DNA of 64,000 nt from Microbacterium sp. CSI-V (GTDB lineage: Bacteria; Actinomycetota; Actinomycetes; Actinomycetales; Microbacteriaceae): positions 1-64,000 of the forward strand of contig NZ_MTQM01000003.1 in NCBI RefSeq assembly GCF_001984105.1, read 5' to 3'. The translations under genes were made by a program, and so were the position numbers. The notes beneath the pieces were generated by a model, which was given only the letters and a program-made list of their open reading frames with translations, was not told the origin of the DNA and made no database searches. The number at the start of each line of letters is the position of its first letter. Positions within the stretch are counted from its first letter, which is position 1. Of the stretch, positions 31,064-41,158 are shown piece by piece.

Positions 31064-31107
31064 TGTCCGATGACAGTGATTCTGTCGTCCGTGCCACCGA
31101 TCCTGTG
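31064..31107 (+). repeat. Transposon left end with one internal repeat
   Basis: 33-bp terminal inverted repeat from 31064, overlapping a 31-bp unit (31077-31107) that starts TGATTCTGTCGTCCGTGCCA. The unit is the expected TnsB binding site. No second clear copy was found inward, unlike the right end. Confidence 0.85.
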
Positions 31108-31304
31108 ATCGCCTTCCGCGTCTTCGCGCTGCTTGGCCGTTGGGGGCACCTCGACGGTGGCGGTATCAGCGCCAGCGGATGTGTAGTTCGTCGAAGCGGC
31201 ATATGCATCTGAGTCACCTCGGCCGAACGGCCCGTGTTTGGATCGACGTGAGTATTGGGCGGATTCGCGCATGGGTTGTGTGAGGACGCACGCGGGGAAG
31301 CCAC

Positions 31305-31883
31305 GTGGGCGACAAAGCTGTATGCGTGTCGAAACGCGCGGACCCCGACAGTCCTCACTTCCCCATGGCAGGCCAGTACTCATCCACGGAGGTTGTCGGC
31401 ACGCAACGGTGGGGGCACATATCCCGGTCCACCGGCCGATATGGCAGCGTCACGACGCATCTGGTCGTATACCCGCCCGACTCGTTCGACCGGGAACGTC
31501 TCTGGGCCGACGCGTCTCGCACACTCACCCCCCTCGGCATAGGCGGCGCGGTTATCGCCGCGATCGTTCTGCTGGGAACCGGGGCGTCGCCCGAGCTGAC
31601 GCTGCTGTCGATCGCAGGCCTCTTCGTGATCGGCCGGGTGGTTCTGTCTTCCCGGACGATCGGGGTCCGTCGCAAGTCCGCATCCATCTGGGTGTGCACG
31701 TCGGCGATCTCGCCCGACCACGATCGTTCCCGGGCGCAGACTCATCTCGAGGCTCTCGCGGAGACGATGACGGAAGCAGCGAGCGCCCGTCGCGCGGGAA
31801 CGATCACGGCAGACCAGTACACGAGAGCCTGGCGTAACGTGTTCGGCGAGGTGACACTGCTCAGTCTGCAACGAAACGGCTAG
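31305..31883 (+). CDS. Cargo membrane protein, DUF6611-like, 192 aa
   Basis: Homologous along most of its length to the backbone protein at 26849: GSVTTHLVVYPPDSFDRERL aligns with GSATIQLLVFRPGTTAAERI. Two membrane segments (about 80-120) follow, then a cytoplasmic part ending in a helical segment with YTRAWRNVFGEV. A GTG at 31305 or the ATG at 31365 may be the start; neither has a strong ribosome binding site. It is the cargo gene nearest the left end. Function unknown. Confidence 0.65.
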   Translation: MGDKAVCVSKRADPDSPHFPMAGQYSSTEVVGTQRWGHISRSTGRYGSVTTHLVVYPPDSFDRERLWADASRTLTPLGIGGAVIAAIVLLGTGASPELTLLSIAGLFVIGRVVLSSRTIGVRRKSASIWVCTSAISPDHDRSRAQTHLEALAETMTEAASARRAGTITADQYTRAWRNVFGEVTLLSLQRNG

Positions 31884-31948
31884 CCATCGGCTGGCCGTCG
31901 GGCAGAGGACATCGCCCCCGCCTGGTTTCGATCGCGGTGTGGCCGCGA

Positions 31949-32476
31949 TCAGGCGAAGATCTCCGCGGCCACGTCGTGGACGGATCGGTCACGGACGTCC
32001 GCCCAGTCCAGCGAGAGCGCGCCCCAGATATTGGGGGAAGGGTGCGTGCGGACGTACTGGAGAAGCCGAGCGTTCAGCCGCGCGTGGGACGCGCAGTCGG
32101 TCACGTCGATAAAGACGACATCGACGTCCCACCCCAGTTCTCTCTCGGCCCGCGCGTGAAAGTCTGTGGCCGCCGCGTAAGCGAACCGTTTGCAGGAGCG
32201 AGGGCGATGGCCGGGACCCCGCCGGTACAGCACGATCACATGATGCACGGTCGGCGAGCGACGCAGCACATCGCGAATGGGCCGCCAGGAACCGCGGAGG
32301 CGGTTGCGTACCTGTAGCCCCGCTGCGCTGTCCTCCAGCTGGATCCCCCACACGATGCCGCCCACGAACGAAGAGCTCGCACCTTTGTCCGTAGCCGGCT
32401 GCTCTGCGTCGGGTCCATGTAGAGATCCGCCGGTCAGCAAGCACATCCTGCCGGAGGTGGAGGTGCGGAAGGTCAT
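31949..32476 (-). CDS. Unknown cargo protein B, 175 aa
   Basis: Third gene of a - strand operon. The ATG at 32476 overlaps the upstream stop (ATGA), which favours it over upstream starts. The C-terminal 90 residues read VHHVIVLYRRGPGHRPRSCK, LGWDVDVVFIDVTDCASHAR and LSLDWADVRDRSVHDVAAEI. These match the cargo protein at 45077 (VDVTLLDVTECDDTT, LTWADIRGTSIARATM). The alternating strands and helices suggest an alpha/beta fold. No known family recognised. Confidence 0.7.
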   Translation of the reverse strand: MTFRTSTSGRMCLLTGGSLHGPDAEQPATDKGASSSFVGGIVWGIQLEDSAAGLQVRNRLRGSWRPIRDVLRRSPTVHHVIVLYRRGPGHRPRSCKRFAYAAATDFHARAERELGWDVDVVFIDVTDCASHARLNARLLQYVRTHPSPNIWGALSLDWADVRDRSVHDVAAEIFA

Positions 32477-33027
32477 TTCGCGCATCGCGTCCACGTCTCC
32501 ATCGAGTTTCTTTCGTTTGGGGTCGTGGCGGGGTGGTGCCGTACGGTGGCCAGCGCGATCGTTCCCGCGCACGGGACGACCAGAAGATCCCCAGCCTGGA
32601 TTTCCTGGGGCACCTCACCCGGCAGCGGTGCTGCTCCGATCGTTTCGATGCTGGCGGGCGCCCGACTGCCAGCGTCGGGGCGGCCGAGCACGGTCGACCC
32701 CGCCCAGTCCGGGGTGACTTCCGTCATGTCGCCGTCGACGCGGACGTGCAACGCGCCGCGCGTGTCCCCGGCGACAGCGAGGACACGCGTGATTACGAGG
32801 GTGACATAGGCGTCAGAACCTCCAGTCCGTTCGGGGTGTCCGGCGGGGTGGATGAGTACCGCGGGTGTGCCCCGCGTCGTGGCGAGTCCGAGCAGCGAGT
32901 GCCCACCGACCAGCACGTCCTCGCGAGTGTGAACGGTGTCCATGGGCCACCCGTGTGCCCGCGGCGTCGCTGCAGGGATCCGGTTCCGGAGGAGTCGGGC
33001 GCTGAGGATGGTGTGTAACAGAGTCAC
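32473..33027 (-). CDS. Unknown cargo protein A2, 184 aa
   Basis: GTG at 33027. Aligns with the upstream gene: both begin VTL, have a short helix, RAxxWP, then DVxVxGxSxxxLA and GTP, and both end with a GDLLxxPCxGTxxL block. Between these blocks both have VTLVITRVL or VSVVITRVV. It lies 16 bp after its paralog and overlaps the next gene by four bases. The family is not recognised. Confidence 0.7.
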   Translation of the reverse strand: MTLLHTILSARLLRNRIPAATPRAHGWPMDTVHTREDVLVGGHSLLGLATTRGTPAVLIHPAGHPERTGGSDAYVTLVITRVLAVAGDTRGALHVRVDGDMTEVTPDWAGSTVLGRPDAGSRAPASIETIGAAPLPGEVPQEIQAGDLLVVPCAGTIALATVRHHPATTPNERNSMETWTRCAK

Positions 33028-33043
33028 GTCAACTGTCTCCGTT

Positions 33044-33655
33044 TCAGAGCTGGGGGGTCAGGGCGGACAAGAGACCTGGGGCGATGTCGATGGCCGGGGA
33101 CACCGCGATAGCCGGAGACAACGGTGCTGTGTCATGGCGCGGCAGTGGCACCGGACGCACGCGCCCCAGGGGCACTGTGCCTTCGCACGGCAGTGCCAGC
33201 AGGTCGCCTTCGGCGAGGTCGGCGGGAAGCCGCACCGGAGGAGACGGGTAGGCCGGGGCGGCTGCTTCCGCGGCCAGCAAGATGCCAGGAGCCGACGCGG
33301 CGGCGGAGATCCGGTCGATCAGGCGCGCCTCGGACCACACCGCAGGGACGTCGCTGAAGTTCGCGTCGATGAGGATGACGCGTTGGGAGTCGAGGTTGTT
33401 CACTGTCATCACGACACGGGTGATGACGACCGACACGTCCGAGCGGAGCACCTCGGCCTGGCGGGGGTTCGTGCGAATGATGCGGTCAGTGTTGTGGACG
33501 CAGGGGGTGCCGCACATCTCGGCCAGACGCCGCATCGACACTCCGGCGACGACCACGTCGGTCGTCGTCGGCGTCGTGTGATCCGGCCAAGCCCTCGCCC
33601 GAAGTGGAACGGGAAGGGTGCGTCGCAGCGTGGGGACGATATCGGTGAGAGTCAC
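33044..33655 (-). CDS. Unknown cargo protein A1, 203 aa
   Basis: GTG at 33655 is chosen because the protein then begins VTLTDIVPTLRRTL, aligning with the start of its paralog at 33027; the longer frame to 33814 has no matching part. Shared blocks: DVVVAGVSMRRLAEMCGTPC, SVVITRVVMTVNN and EGDLLALPCEGTVPLGRVRP. First gene of the A1-A2-B operon. Soluble, no signal peptide. Function unknown. Confidence 0.7.
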   Translation of the reverse strand: MTLTDIVPTLRRTLPVPLRARAWPDHTTPTTTDVVVAGVSMRRLAEMCGTPCVHNTDRIIRTNPRQAEVLRSDVSVVITRVVMTVNNLDSQRVILIDANFSDVPAVWSEARLIDRISAAASAPGILLAAEAAAPAYPSPPVRLPADLAEGDLLALPCEGTVPLGRVRPVPLPRHDTAPLSPAIAVSPAIDIAPGLLSALTPQL

Positions 33656-33979
33656 ACCGTCTGTCCTAGCCCGCCCATCCGCACGATCGGTGGGGTCCGA
33701 ACGGAATACATGCGCGGAACGGCCCGCTTCGCCCGGATTGCTCACGGTCTGCTGACATGACGAGCAGAAGCCGGGCGGGGTATGAGCACTCGGGGCGGAG
33801 GTGGTCGCCGGCATCGGGGAGGGCGCGGGACGTCGGGGATGTATGGACGGCCGTTAGCTTTCGACGGGTGGCCGTATGCGTTTCGTTAGGGCTGTGATTT
33901 CGCCGTGAGCGCAGGTGTTTGATCGGGAGTTGCGTCTGAACGACGCGCGGCCCTCGCCCGGGGGTTCGACAGCTTTCGA
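33656..33979. other. Intergenic region between cargo operons
   Basis: Divergent spacer of about 320 bp between the A1-A2-B operon (- strand) and kdp (+ strand). It should hold both promoters and any KdpE binding site. I see no repeated promoter module and no clear -35/-10 pair; a GGACG-type or palindromic KdpE site could not be fixed by eye. Confidence 0.4.
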
Positions 33980-33991
33980 ATGGAGTTCCTC

Positions 33992-34075
33992 GTGCTCGAC
34001 ATCGTGTACGTGCTGGGCGTTATCGTCCTGTTCGCGCTGGTCGGTCTGATCGGCAAGGCGGTGGAGAAGCTGTGA
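33992..34075 (+). CDS. Small membrane protein upstream of kdpF, 27 aa
   Basis: GTG at 33992 with TGGAG six bases before it; an ATG at 33980 would add four residues but lacks a ribosome binding site. The peptide [20 protein letters not shown] is one membrane helix followed by KAVEKL. Its stop overlaps the kdpF start (GTGA). A short peptide in this position is common ahead of actinobacterial kdpF. It may be a further small Kdp subunit. Confidence 0.65.
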   Translation: MLDIVYVLGVIVLFALVGLIGKAVEKL

Positions 34076-34161
34076 TCGTCTTCGACCTGCTCGCCGCTGC
34101 CCTCGGCCTCGCGGCGCTGGTGTATCTGGTGACCGCTCTGGTGAAGCCGGAGAAGTTCTGA
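34072..34161 (+). CDS. kdpF: KdpF small subunit, 29 aa
   Basis: GTG at 34072 overlaps the preceding stop; the stop overlaps the kdpA start (TGATG). The sequence [20 protein letters not shown] is a single membrane helix and the end TALVKPEKF has the KdpF pattern (small acidic/basic tail with EKF or EAF). KdpF stabilises the KdpABC complex. Confidence 0.85.
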   Translation: MIVFDLLAAALGLAALVYLVTALVKPEKF

Positions 34162-35834
34162 TGGAGTGGCTGTTCCTTGCCGCCAGCCTGGCGACTCTGA
34201 TCCTGTTCCTGGGCGTCGCGTACCGCCCCGTCGGCGACTACATGGCCTGGGTCTTCACCTCTCGGAAGGACTGGAAGGTCGAACGCGGGATCTACCGCGT
34301 CATCGGCGCTGACCCCAGGTCCGAGCAGACCTGGCAAGCGTATCTGCGCGGAGTCTTGCTGTTCTCCCTTGTCGGGGTCCTGCTGCTCTACCTGCTGCAG
34401 CGCACCCAGCAGTGGCTTCCCTACGCTCTGGGTCTCCCCGCTGTCCCGGAGGGGCTGTCGTTCAACACCGCGATCTCGTTCGTGACGAACACGAACTGGC
34501 AGGCATATTCCCCCGAGCTCACCCTCGGTTACACCGTGCAGTTCGCAGGACTCACGGTGCAGAACTTCGTCTCCGCCGCGACCGGCATCGCCGTCGCGAT
34601 CGCCCTCGTGCGCGGGTTCGCCTATCGACGCACCGGAACGATCGGCAACTTCTGGGTCGACCTGGTGCGCGGCTCGTTCCGCATCCTCCTGCCGTTCTCC
34701 GTGATCGCGGCGATCGTCCTGCTCGCCGGAGGGGTCGTGCAGAACTTCGCCGGGTTCACTGACATCACCACCGTATCCGGCGGATCACAGGTCCTGCCCG
34801 GCGGTCCCGTCGCGTCGCAGGAGGCGATCAAGGAGCTCGGCACGAACGGCGGAGGGTTCTTCAACACCAACGCCTCCCACCCGTTCGAGAACCCCGCGGC
34901 GTGGACGAGCATCTTCGAGGTGTTCCTCCTGCTGCTCATCCCGTTCTCGCTCCCGCGCACGTTCGGGCGGATCGTGGGCGACAACCGCCAGGGCTACGCC
35001 ATCCTCGCCGCGATGAGCACCCTGTTCGTCGTCTCGCTCGGCGCGCTGGCCGCGTTCGAGTTCGCCGGAAACGGCACCGCCCCGCAACTCGCGGGTGCCG
35101 CCATGGAAGGCAAGGAGGCCCGGTTCGGTCTGGTCCAATCCGTGTTGTATGCGAGCGGCACCACACTGACCTCCACCGGTTCGGTCAACTCGATGCACGA
35201 CTCCTACACCGCGCTGGGGGGCATGATGCCGATGCTGAACATGATGCTCGGCGAGATCGCCCCTGGAGGTGTCGGGGCGGGTCTGTACGGGATGCTCATC
35301 ATCGCAGTGATCGCCGTGTTCATCGCCGGGCTCCTCGTCGGACGCACCCCCGAGTACCTGGGTAAGAAGATCGGGCCTCGCGAGATCAAGCTGGCCAGCC
35401 TGTACATCCTCGTCATGCCGACCCTGCTCCTGGGAGGTGTCGCCCTCAGCTTCGCGATCCCCGGAGTCCGAGAGGACGTGGAAACGACCTCGATATGGAA
35501 CCCCGGCGTCCATGGCCTGTCGGAGCTCGTGTACGCGTTCGCGTCCGCGTCCAACAACAATGGGTCCGCGTTCGCCGGCCTCACCGCGAACACGCCGTGG
35601 CTGAACGCCGCGCTGGGCGTGGCGATGCTGCTGGGCCGGTTCGTGCCCATCGTCCTCGTTCTCGCCCTGGCCGGTTCCCTGGCCGCACAGGACAAGGTAC
35701 CGGCCACCGCCGGCACCCTCCCGACCCACCGACCGTTGTTCATCGGCCTCGTGGTCGGCACAGCGGTCCTGGTGACCGCGCTCGTCTTCTTCCCCGTTCT
35801 CACGCTGGGTCCCCTAGCGGAAGGGCTGCTGTAA
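34161..35834 (+). CDS. kdpA: KdpA, K+-binding and channel subunit, 557 aa
   Basis: Full-length KdpA with about ten membrane helices. Selectivity-filter loops are recognisable: [11 protein letters not shown] (about 111), [17 protein letters not shown] (about 232), [20 protein letters not shown] (about 340) and [13 protein letters not shown] (about 460), each carrying the degenerate GG or GxG segment of the superfamily. KdpA takes up K+ at micromolar concentration and passes it through KdpB. It starts at an ATG overlapping the kdpF stop and is 3 bp from kdpB. Confidence 0.96.
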   Translation: MEWLFLAASLATLILFLGVAYRPVGDYMAWVFTSRKDWKVERGIYRVIGADPRSEQTWQAYLRGVLLFSLVGVLLLYLLQRTQQWLPYALGLPAVPEGLSFNTAISFVTNTNWQAYSPELTLGYTVQFAGLTVQNFVSAATGIAVAIALVRGFAYRRTGTIGNFWVDLVRGSFRILLPFSVIAAIVLLAGGVVQNFAGFTDITTVSGGSQVLPGGPVASQEAIKELGTNGGGFFNTNASHPFENPAAWTSIFEVFLLLLIPFSLPRTFGRIVGDNRQGYAILAAMSTLFVVSLGALAAFEFAGNGTAPQLAGAAMEGKEARFGLVQSVLYASGTTLTSTGSVNSMHDSYTALGGMMPMLNMMLGEIAPGGVGAGLYGMLIIAVIAVFIAGLLVGRTPEYLGKKIGPREIKLASLYILVMPTLLLGGVALSFAIPGVREDVETTSIWNPGVHGLSELVYAFASASNNNGSAFAGLTANTPWLNAALGVAMLLGRFVPIVLVLALAGSLAAQDKVPATAGTLPTHRPLFIGLVVGTAVLVTALVFFPVLTLGPLAEGLL

Positions 35835-35837
35835 ACC

Positions 35838-38000
35838 ATGACCACCATCACACCCACCCCCGAATCCCCTGCCCCTTCCCGGGGCGATGCCCCGCGGGCA
35901 CCGCGGAAGGCCTTTACCTGGGCACAGGTGCGGGCTGCCCTCCCGGGCGCGTTCCGCAAGCTCGATCCGCGCGCCCAATGGCGTAACCCTGTCATGTTCC
36001 TCGTGTGGGTCGGTGCGGCATTGACCACCGTGCTCGCGATCGCGGAACCCTTCCTCGGCGGTCCAGCACCCTCCGGCGGCACCGAGGTGCCGTGGCCATT
36101 CACCGCGGTGATCGCGATCTGGCTGTGGCTGACCGTCCTGTTCGCGAACCTCGCCGAGTCCGTGGCGGAAGGACGCGGGAAGGCGCAGGCGGACACGCTC
36201 CGCAAGACACGCACCAGCACCACCGCCCACCGAATCGATGGGTACGACTCCGCCACGGATGCCGGCGCCGAACAGGCGACGACCACTGATGTGTCCTCCG
36301 CGGACCTGCGCCTCGGCGACATCGTGGTGATCTCCGCCGGTGAACTGATCCCCGGGGACGGGGACATCGTGTGGGGAATCGCAAGCGTGGACGAGTCCGC
36401 GATCACCGGCGAGTCCGCACCCGTGGTCCGCGAATCGGGCGGCGACCGTTCCGCCGTCACGGGCGGCACCCGGGTGCTCAGCGACCGGATCGTCGTGCGC
36501 ATCACCTCCAAGCCCGGCGAAACCTTCGTCGATCGCATGATCGCCCTGGTCGAAGGCGCTGCTCGACAGAAAACGCCGAACGAGATCGCGCTGAACATCC
36601 TCCTGGCGAGCCTGTCGATCGTGTTCGTCGTCGTCGCGCTCACCCTCAACCCCATAGCGTCTTACGCCGCCAGCCCGGCCAGCATCACGGTGCTGATCGC
36701 GCTGCTGGTGTGCCTCATCCCAACGACGATCGGTGCACTGCTCTCTGCGATCGGCATAGCGGGCATGGACCGGCTCGTGCAGCGCAACGTGCTCGCCATG
36801 TCCGGACGCGCCGTCGAAGCCGCCGGCGACGTGACCACCCTGCTGCTGGACAAGACCGGCACCATCACCTACGGCAACCGGCGCGCCAGCGAGTTCGTCC
36901 GGATGGACGGGGTGCGTGAGCAAGAACTGGTCCACGCTGCCGCCGTCTCGTCCCTCGCGGACCCGACACCGGAAGGCACCTCGATCGTCGACCTTGCCCG
37001 CGCCCAGGGCGAGGACGTCGACACGAGCACCGCCGGCGAGATCGTCCCGTTCACCGCGCAGACCCGCATGTCCGGTCTCGACCTTCCCGACGGTGCTCAG
37101 ATCCGCAAGGGCGCCGGGTCCGCCGTCACCGCATGGTTGGAATCGGAGGGGAGGAGGTTGCCGTCCAGCGAGCTGGCCGAGCTCGAGGACCACACCGAAC
37201 GCATCGCACAGTCCGGCGGCACCCCGCTGGTCGTCGCCGTGAAGGACCCCTCCGGCGAGGGCCGGGTGCTAGGTGTGGTCCACCTCAAGGACATCGTGAA
37301 GGAGGGACTCACCGGGCGGTTCGCAGAACTGCGTGCGATGGGCATCCGCACCGTGATGGTCACCGGCGACAACCCGCTCACCGCGGCCGCGATCGCACGG
37401 GAGGCGGGCGTGGACGGCTTCCTCGCTGAGGCCACTCCGGAACAGAAGCTCGCCTACATCCGCAAGGAGCAGGAGGGCGGCAACCTCGTCGCGATGACCG
37501 GCGACGGCACGAACGACGCGCCCGCGCTCGCGCAGGCGGATGTCGGGGTGGCGATGAACACCGGCACGTCGGCCGCGAAGGAGGCCGGCAACATGGTCGA
37601 CCTCGACTCCGACCCGACCAAGCTCATCGACATCGTGCGCATCGGCAAGCAACTGCTCATCACCCGCGGGGCGCTGACCACGTTCTCGATCGCCAATGAC
37701 ATCGCGAAGTACTTCGCGATCATCCCGGCGATCTTCATGGGTGTGTTCCCGGGCCTGGCGGCGCTGAACATCATGGGGCTGCACTCCCCCGCCTCTGCGG
37801 TGCTCTCGGCGATCATCTTCAACGCGATCGTGATCATCGTCCTGGTCCCCCTCGCGCTGCGCGGCGTGAAGTACCGCGCGGCGAACGCATCCAAGATCCT
37901 CGGCCGAAACCTGCTCGTCTACGGACTCGGCGGGATCATCACCCCCTTCATCGGCATCTGGCTCATCGACCTCGTCGTGCGCCTCATCCCCGGGTTCTGA
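35838..38000 (+). CDS. kdpB: KdpB, P-type ATPase subunit, 720 aa
   Basis: Phosphorylated Asp338 lies in [13 protein letters not shown]. The actuator-domain TGES equivalent is [12 protein letters not shown]. The hinge motif [20 protein letters not shown] near 552 and a C-terminal pair of membrane helices complete the pump. Length is slightly over the usual 680 because of an N-terminal extension of about 30 residues rich in P, T and E. It hydrolyses ATP to drive K+ import through KdpA. Confidence 0.96.
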   Translation: MTTITPTPESPAPSRGDAPRAPRKAFTWAQVRAALPGAFRKLDPRAQWRNPVMFLVWVGAALTTVLAIAEPFLGGPAPSGGTEVPWPFTAVIAIWLWLTVLFANLAESVAEGRGKAQADTLRKTRTSTTAHRIDGYDSATDAGAEQATTTDVSSADLRLGDIVVISAGELIPGDGDIVWGIASVDESAITGESAPVVRESGGDRSAVTGGTRVLSDRIVVRITSKPGETFVDRMIALVEGAARQKTPNEIALNILLASLSIVFVVVALTLNPIASYAASPASITVLIALLVCLIPTTIGALLSAIGIAGMDRLVQRNVLAMSGRAVEAAGDVTTLLLDKTGTITYGNRRASEFVRMDGVREQELVHAAAVSSLADPTPEGTSIVDLARAQGEDVDTSTAGEIVPFTAQTRMSGLDLPDGAQIRKGAGSAVTAWLESEGRRLPSSELAELEDHTERIAQSGGTPLVVAVKDPSGEGRVLGVVHLKDIVKEGLTGRFAELRAMGIRTVMVTGDNPLTAAAIAREAGVDGFLAEATPEQKLAYIRKEQEGGNLVAMTGDGTNDAPALAQADVGVAMNTGTSAAKEAGNMVDLDSDPTKLIDIVRIGKQLLITRGALTTFSIANDIAKYFAIIPAIFMGVFPGLAALNIMGLHSPASAVLSAIIFNAIVIIVLVPLALRGVKYRAANASKILGRNLLVYGLGGIITPFIGIWLIDLVVRLIPGF

Positions 38001-38029
38001 CCCGGGATCGTCAAGGAGACAACACGTTC

Positions 38030-38644
38030 ATGAACACCGCTACCCGCAGCACCGGCCGCAGCCTCTGGGTCGCCACCCGTGCCCTCCTGCTGTTCACCGT
38101 GGTGCTCGGCATCGGCTACACCCTGCTGATCACCGCGGTCGGTCAACTCGCCTTCCCTGCACAAGCCAACGGAAGCCTCGTCCGGAACGCTGAAGGCGAG
38201 GTCGTCGGGTCGTCTTTGATCGGCCAGAACTTCACCGCCGCTGACGGTGAGCCGCTACCGGAGTACTTCCAGCCCCGGCCCTCCGCAGCCGGCGACGGCT
38301 ACGACGGAGGCGCGTCCTCAGGTTCCAACTGGGGTCCCGAGAACGAGGACCTGATCGCGGCGATCGAGGAACGCAAGGCACAGATCGCCGAGTTCAACGG
38401 AGTCTCTCCCGATGAGATCCCCGCGGACGCGGTCACCGCATCCAGTTCCGGACTCGACCCGCACATCAGCCCCCAGTACGCACAGCTGCAGGTGCAGCGC
38501 GTCTCCGACGCGCGGGGCCTGACCGTAGACCAGGTGCAAGGCATCCTCGACGAGCACGCCCAAGGTCGAGACCTCGGATACTTGGGAGAACCGACAGTCA
38601 ACGTCGTGGAACTTAACCTGGCGCTAGACCAGTTGGAGGACTGA
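38030..38644 (+). CDS. kdpC: KdpC, periplasmic-side helper subunit, 204 aa
   Basis: One N-terminal membrane helix (VATRALLLFTVVLGIGYTLL), then the KdpC hallmarks GQLAFPAQANGSLV, SLIGQNFTAADGEP, YFQPRPSAAGDGYDG and SGSNWGPEN. The end contains SSGLDPHISPQYAQLQVQRV. KdpC raises ATP affinity of KdpB. ATG at 38030 after CAAGGAGACAACACGTTC; three bases from kdpD. Confidence 0.95.
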   Translation: MNTATRSTGRSLWVATRALLLFTVVLGIGYTLLITAVGQLAFPAQANGSLVRNAEGEVVGSSLIGQNFTAADGEPLPEYFQPRPSAAGDGYDGGASSGSNWGPENEDLIAAIEERKAQIAEFNGVSPDEIPADAVTASSSGLDPHISPQYAQLQVQRVSDARGLTVDQVQGILDEHAQGRDLGYLGEPTVNVVELNLALDQLED

Positions 38645-38647
38645 CAG

Positions 38648-41158
38648 ATGAGCACACGGGGGCGGCTTCGCGTACTCCTCGGCGCCGCCCCCGGCGTCGG
38701 CAAGACCTACACCATGCTCGAGGAGGGCAGACGCCTTCTCAGCGAAGGCAAAGACGTGGTCGTCGCGGTCGTGGAAACCCACGGGCGCGCCGCCACGTCC
38801 GCGATGACCGAAGGCTTGGAGATCCTCCCCCGCCGCGTCGTCTCCCACCGTGGCGTCGAGCTCACCGAGATGGACATCGACGCCACCCTCGCACGCAACC
38901 CGGCTGTCGCTCTCGTTGATGAGCTCGCCCACACCAACGCTCCCGGATCCCGCAACGAAAAGCGGTGGCAAGACGTCCACGAACTGCTGGACGCAGGCAT
39001 CGACGTCATCTCCACCGTCAACATCCAACACATCGAATCTCTCAACGACGTCGTCGAAAAGATCACCCGAGTACCCCAACGAGAGACCATCCCCGACCGC
39101 ATCCTCCGCGAAGCCGACCAGGTCGAAGTCATCGACCTCGCCCCGCAGGCCCTGCGAGACCGCCTCGCAAGCGGCGTCGTCTACCCCGCCGAACGCATCG
39201 ACGCCGCCCTGTCCAACTACTTCCGGCTCGGTAACCTGACCGCGCTGCGCGAACTCGCACTGCTGTGGCTCGCCGACGAGGTCGATCAGGCGCTGAAAAG
39301 CTACCGCAACGAGCACGGTATTGACAGCCAATGGGAGGCCCGGGAACGCGTGGTGGTCGCCCTGACCGGCGGACCCGAAGGTGAAACCCTTCTCCGCCGC
39401 GGCGCCCGTATCGCCGCCCGCTCCGCCGGCGGAGAGCTGATCGCGGTGCACGTGACCAGCCAGGACGGACTGCGCACCTCCAGCCCCACCGCGTTAGCGG
39501 CGCAACGCTCCCTCGTTGACAAGCTCGGCGGTACGTATCACCAGGTCATCGGGGACGACATCCCCCACTCGCTCGTCGAGTTCGCCCGGTCCCTCAACGC
39601 GACACAACTCGTGATCGGCGTCAGCCGCCGCAGCCGGCTCAGCGCGGCGCTCACCGGCCCCGGTATCGGTGCCACGGTCATCCGCGAGTCCGGCGACATC
39701 GACGTGCACATCGTCACCCACTCCGCCGCCGGCGGACGCCTCGCCCTGCCCCGCAGCGGCGGCGCGCTGACCATGAAACGCCGCATCGCCGGGATGATCC
39801 TCGCCCTGATCGGCGGCCCCGCTCTCACCTGGCTGCTCGCGACCTTCCGCAGCCCCGAGTCCATCACCAGCGATGTGCTCAGCTACCAGCTGCTCGTCGT
39901 CATCGTCGCTCTCGTCGGAGGGATCTGGCCCGCCCTGTTCGCTGCCGTGCTGTCCGGGCTCACCCTGGACTTCTTCTTCATCGAACCGTTCTACACCGTC
40001 ACCATCGACGATCCCCTCCATCTTCTTGCACTCACCCTGTACGTCACCATCGCAGTGCTGGTCAGCTTCATCGTCGACCGCGCAGCTCGACAGACACGCG
40101 TCGCACGTCGCGCTGCCGCCGAATCCGAACTCATCCAAACCATCGCCGGAAGTGTCCTGCGAGGACAGAACGCCATCGAGGCGCTCGTGGAGCGCACCCG
40201 CGAAGCGTTCGCCTTGGCTGGCGTGCGACTGCGCGAAGGGGACACGGTGCTGGTAACATCCGGCGAACCCCTCGCCGACGGCCGATACTCGACCGTCCCA
40301 GTAAGCAAACGCACCGTGCTCGAACTGCACGGCCCTGACCTCCCAGCCCGCGAACAACGCCTCCTGACCGTCGTCGCCGCGCAAATCGCCGTCGCGCTCG
40401 AACACCGTGAGCTCACCGAGACTGCCAGCGGCATCGCCCCACTCGCCGCCTCCGACAAGATTCGCACTGCCCTACTGTCCGCACTCAGCCACGACCTCCG
40501 CCGGCCACTAGCCGCCGCGACCGCCGCCGTCAGCGGCCTCCAAGCCGCCGGAGACTCCCTCACCCCTGCCGATATGGCTGAGTTGGTCACCACCGCCGGC
40601 GAAAGCCTCACCACCCTCTCCGTCCTCGTCACCGACCTTCTCGACGTCAGCCGTCTTCAAGCCGGGGTCCTCGCCATCCTCCCCACCCACGTCGACGCCG
40701 CCGACGTCATCGTCCCCGCGCTCGATGAGCTCGGCCTCGGACCCGACGAGCTCGAGCTGGACCTCAACCCCGAGATCCCCCTAGTCTCCGCCGACCCAGG
40801 CCTGCTGCAACGCGTCGTCGTCAACCTCCTCGCCAACGCCACGCGCCACTCCCCAGACGACTCCAAGGTCCGGATCACCACCAGCTCCTTAGACGACATC
40901 GTCGAGATCCGCGTCATCGACCACGGCCCTGGAATCCCACCCGACCGCATCGACGACGTCTTCGTTCCCTTCCAACGCCTCGGCGACACCGACAACACCA
41001 GCGGCCTCGGCCTCGGCCTCGCGCTCTCCAAAGGGTTCGTCGAGGGCATGGGCGGCACCCTCACCCCCGAAGACACGCCCGGCGGCGGACTCACCATGGT
41101 CGTCGCTCTCCCCACCCACAACAGCACCACAGCCCAGCCAGAGGACACCCCGTCATGA
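38648..41158 (+). CDS. kdpD: KdpD sensor histidine kinase, 836 aa
   Basis: N-terminal KdpD domain with Walker A GAAPGVGKTYTMLEEG (from residue 12). A universal-stress-like domain and four membrane segments (about 375-480) follow. A GAF-like region leads to the kinase core with phosphorylated His615 in ALSHDLRRPLAA. ATP-binding boxes are NLLANATRHSP, DHGPGIP and GLGLGLALSKGFVEG. It senses low K+ and turgor and controls KdpE. It overlaps kdpE by four bases. Confidence 0.95.
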   Translation: MSTRGRLRVLLGAAPGVGKTYTMLEEGRRLLSEGKDVVVAVVETHGRAATSAMTEGLEILPRRVVSHRGVELTEMDIDATLARNPAVALVDELAHTNAPGSRNEKRWQDVHELLDAGIDVISTVNIQHIESLNDVVEKITRVPQRETIPDRILREADQVEVIDLAPQALRDRLASGVVYPAERIDAALSNYFRLGNLTALRELALLWLADEVDQALKSYRNEHGIDSQWEARERVVVALTGGPEGETLLRRGARIAARSAGGELIAVHVTSQDGLRTSSPTALAAQRSLVDKLGGTYHQVIGDDIPHSLVEFARSLNATQLVIGVSRRSRLSAALTGPGIGATVIRESGDIDVHIVTHSAAGGRLALPRSGGALTMKRRIAGMILALIGGPALTWLLATFRSPESITSDVLSYQLLVVIVALVGGIWPALFAAVLSGLTLDFFFIEPFYTVTIDDPLHLLALTLYVTIAVLVSFIVDRAARQTRVARRAAAESELIQTIAGSVLRGQNAIEALVERTREAFALAGVRLREGDTVLVTSGEPLADGRYSTVPVSKRTVLELHGPDLPAREQRLLTVVAAQIAVALEHRELTETASGIAPLAASDKIRTALLSALSHDLRRPLAAATAAVSGLQAAGDSLTPADMAELVTTAGESLTTLSVLVTDLLDVSRLQAGVLAILPTHVDAADVIVPALDELGLGPDELELDLNPEIPLVSADPGLLQRVVVNLLANATRHSPDDSKVRITTSSLDDIVEIRVIDHGPGIPPDRIDDVFVPFQRLGDTDNTSGLGLGLALSKGFVEGMGGTLTPEDTPGGGLTMVVALPTHNSTTAQPEDTPS

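Noticed and set aside
33021-33036. GTCACGTCAACTG as another operator copy
   Set aside because: It differs at several bases, lies at the start of A2 and has no TATATT or -35 nearby.
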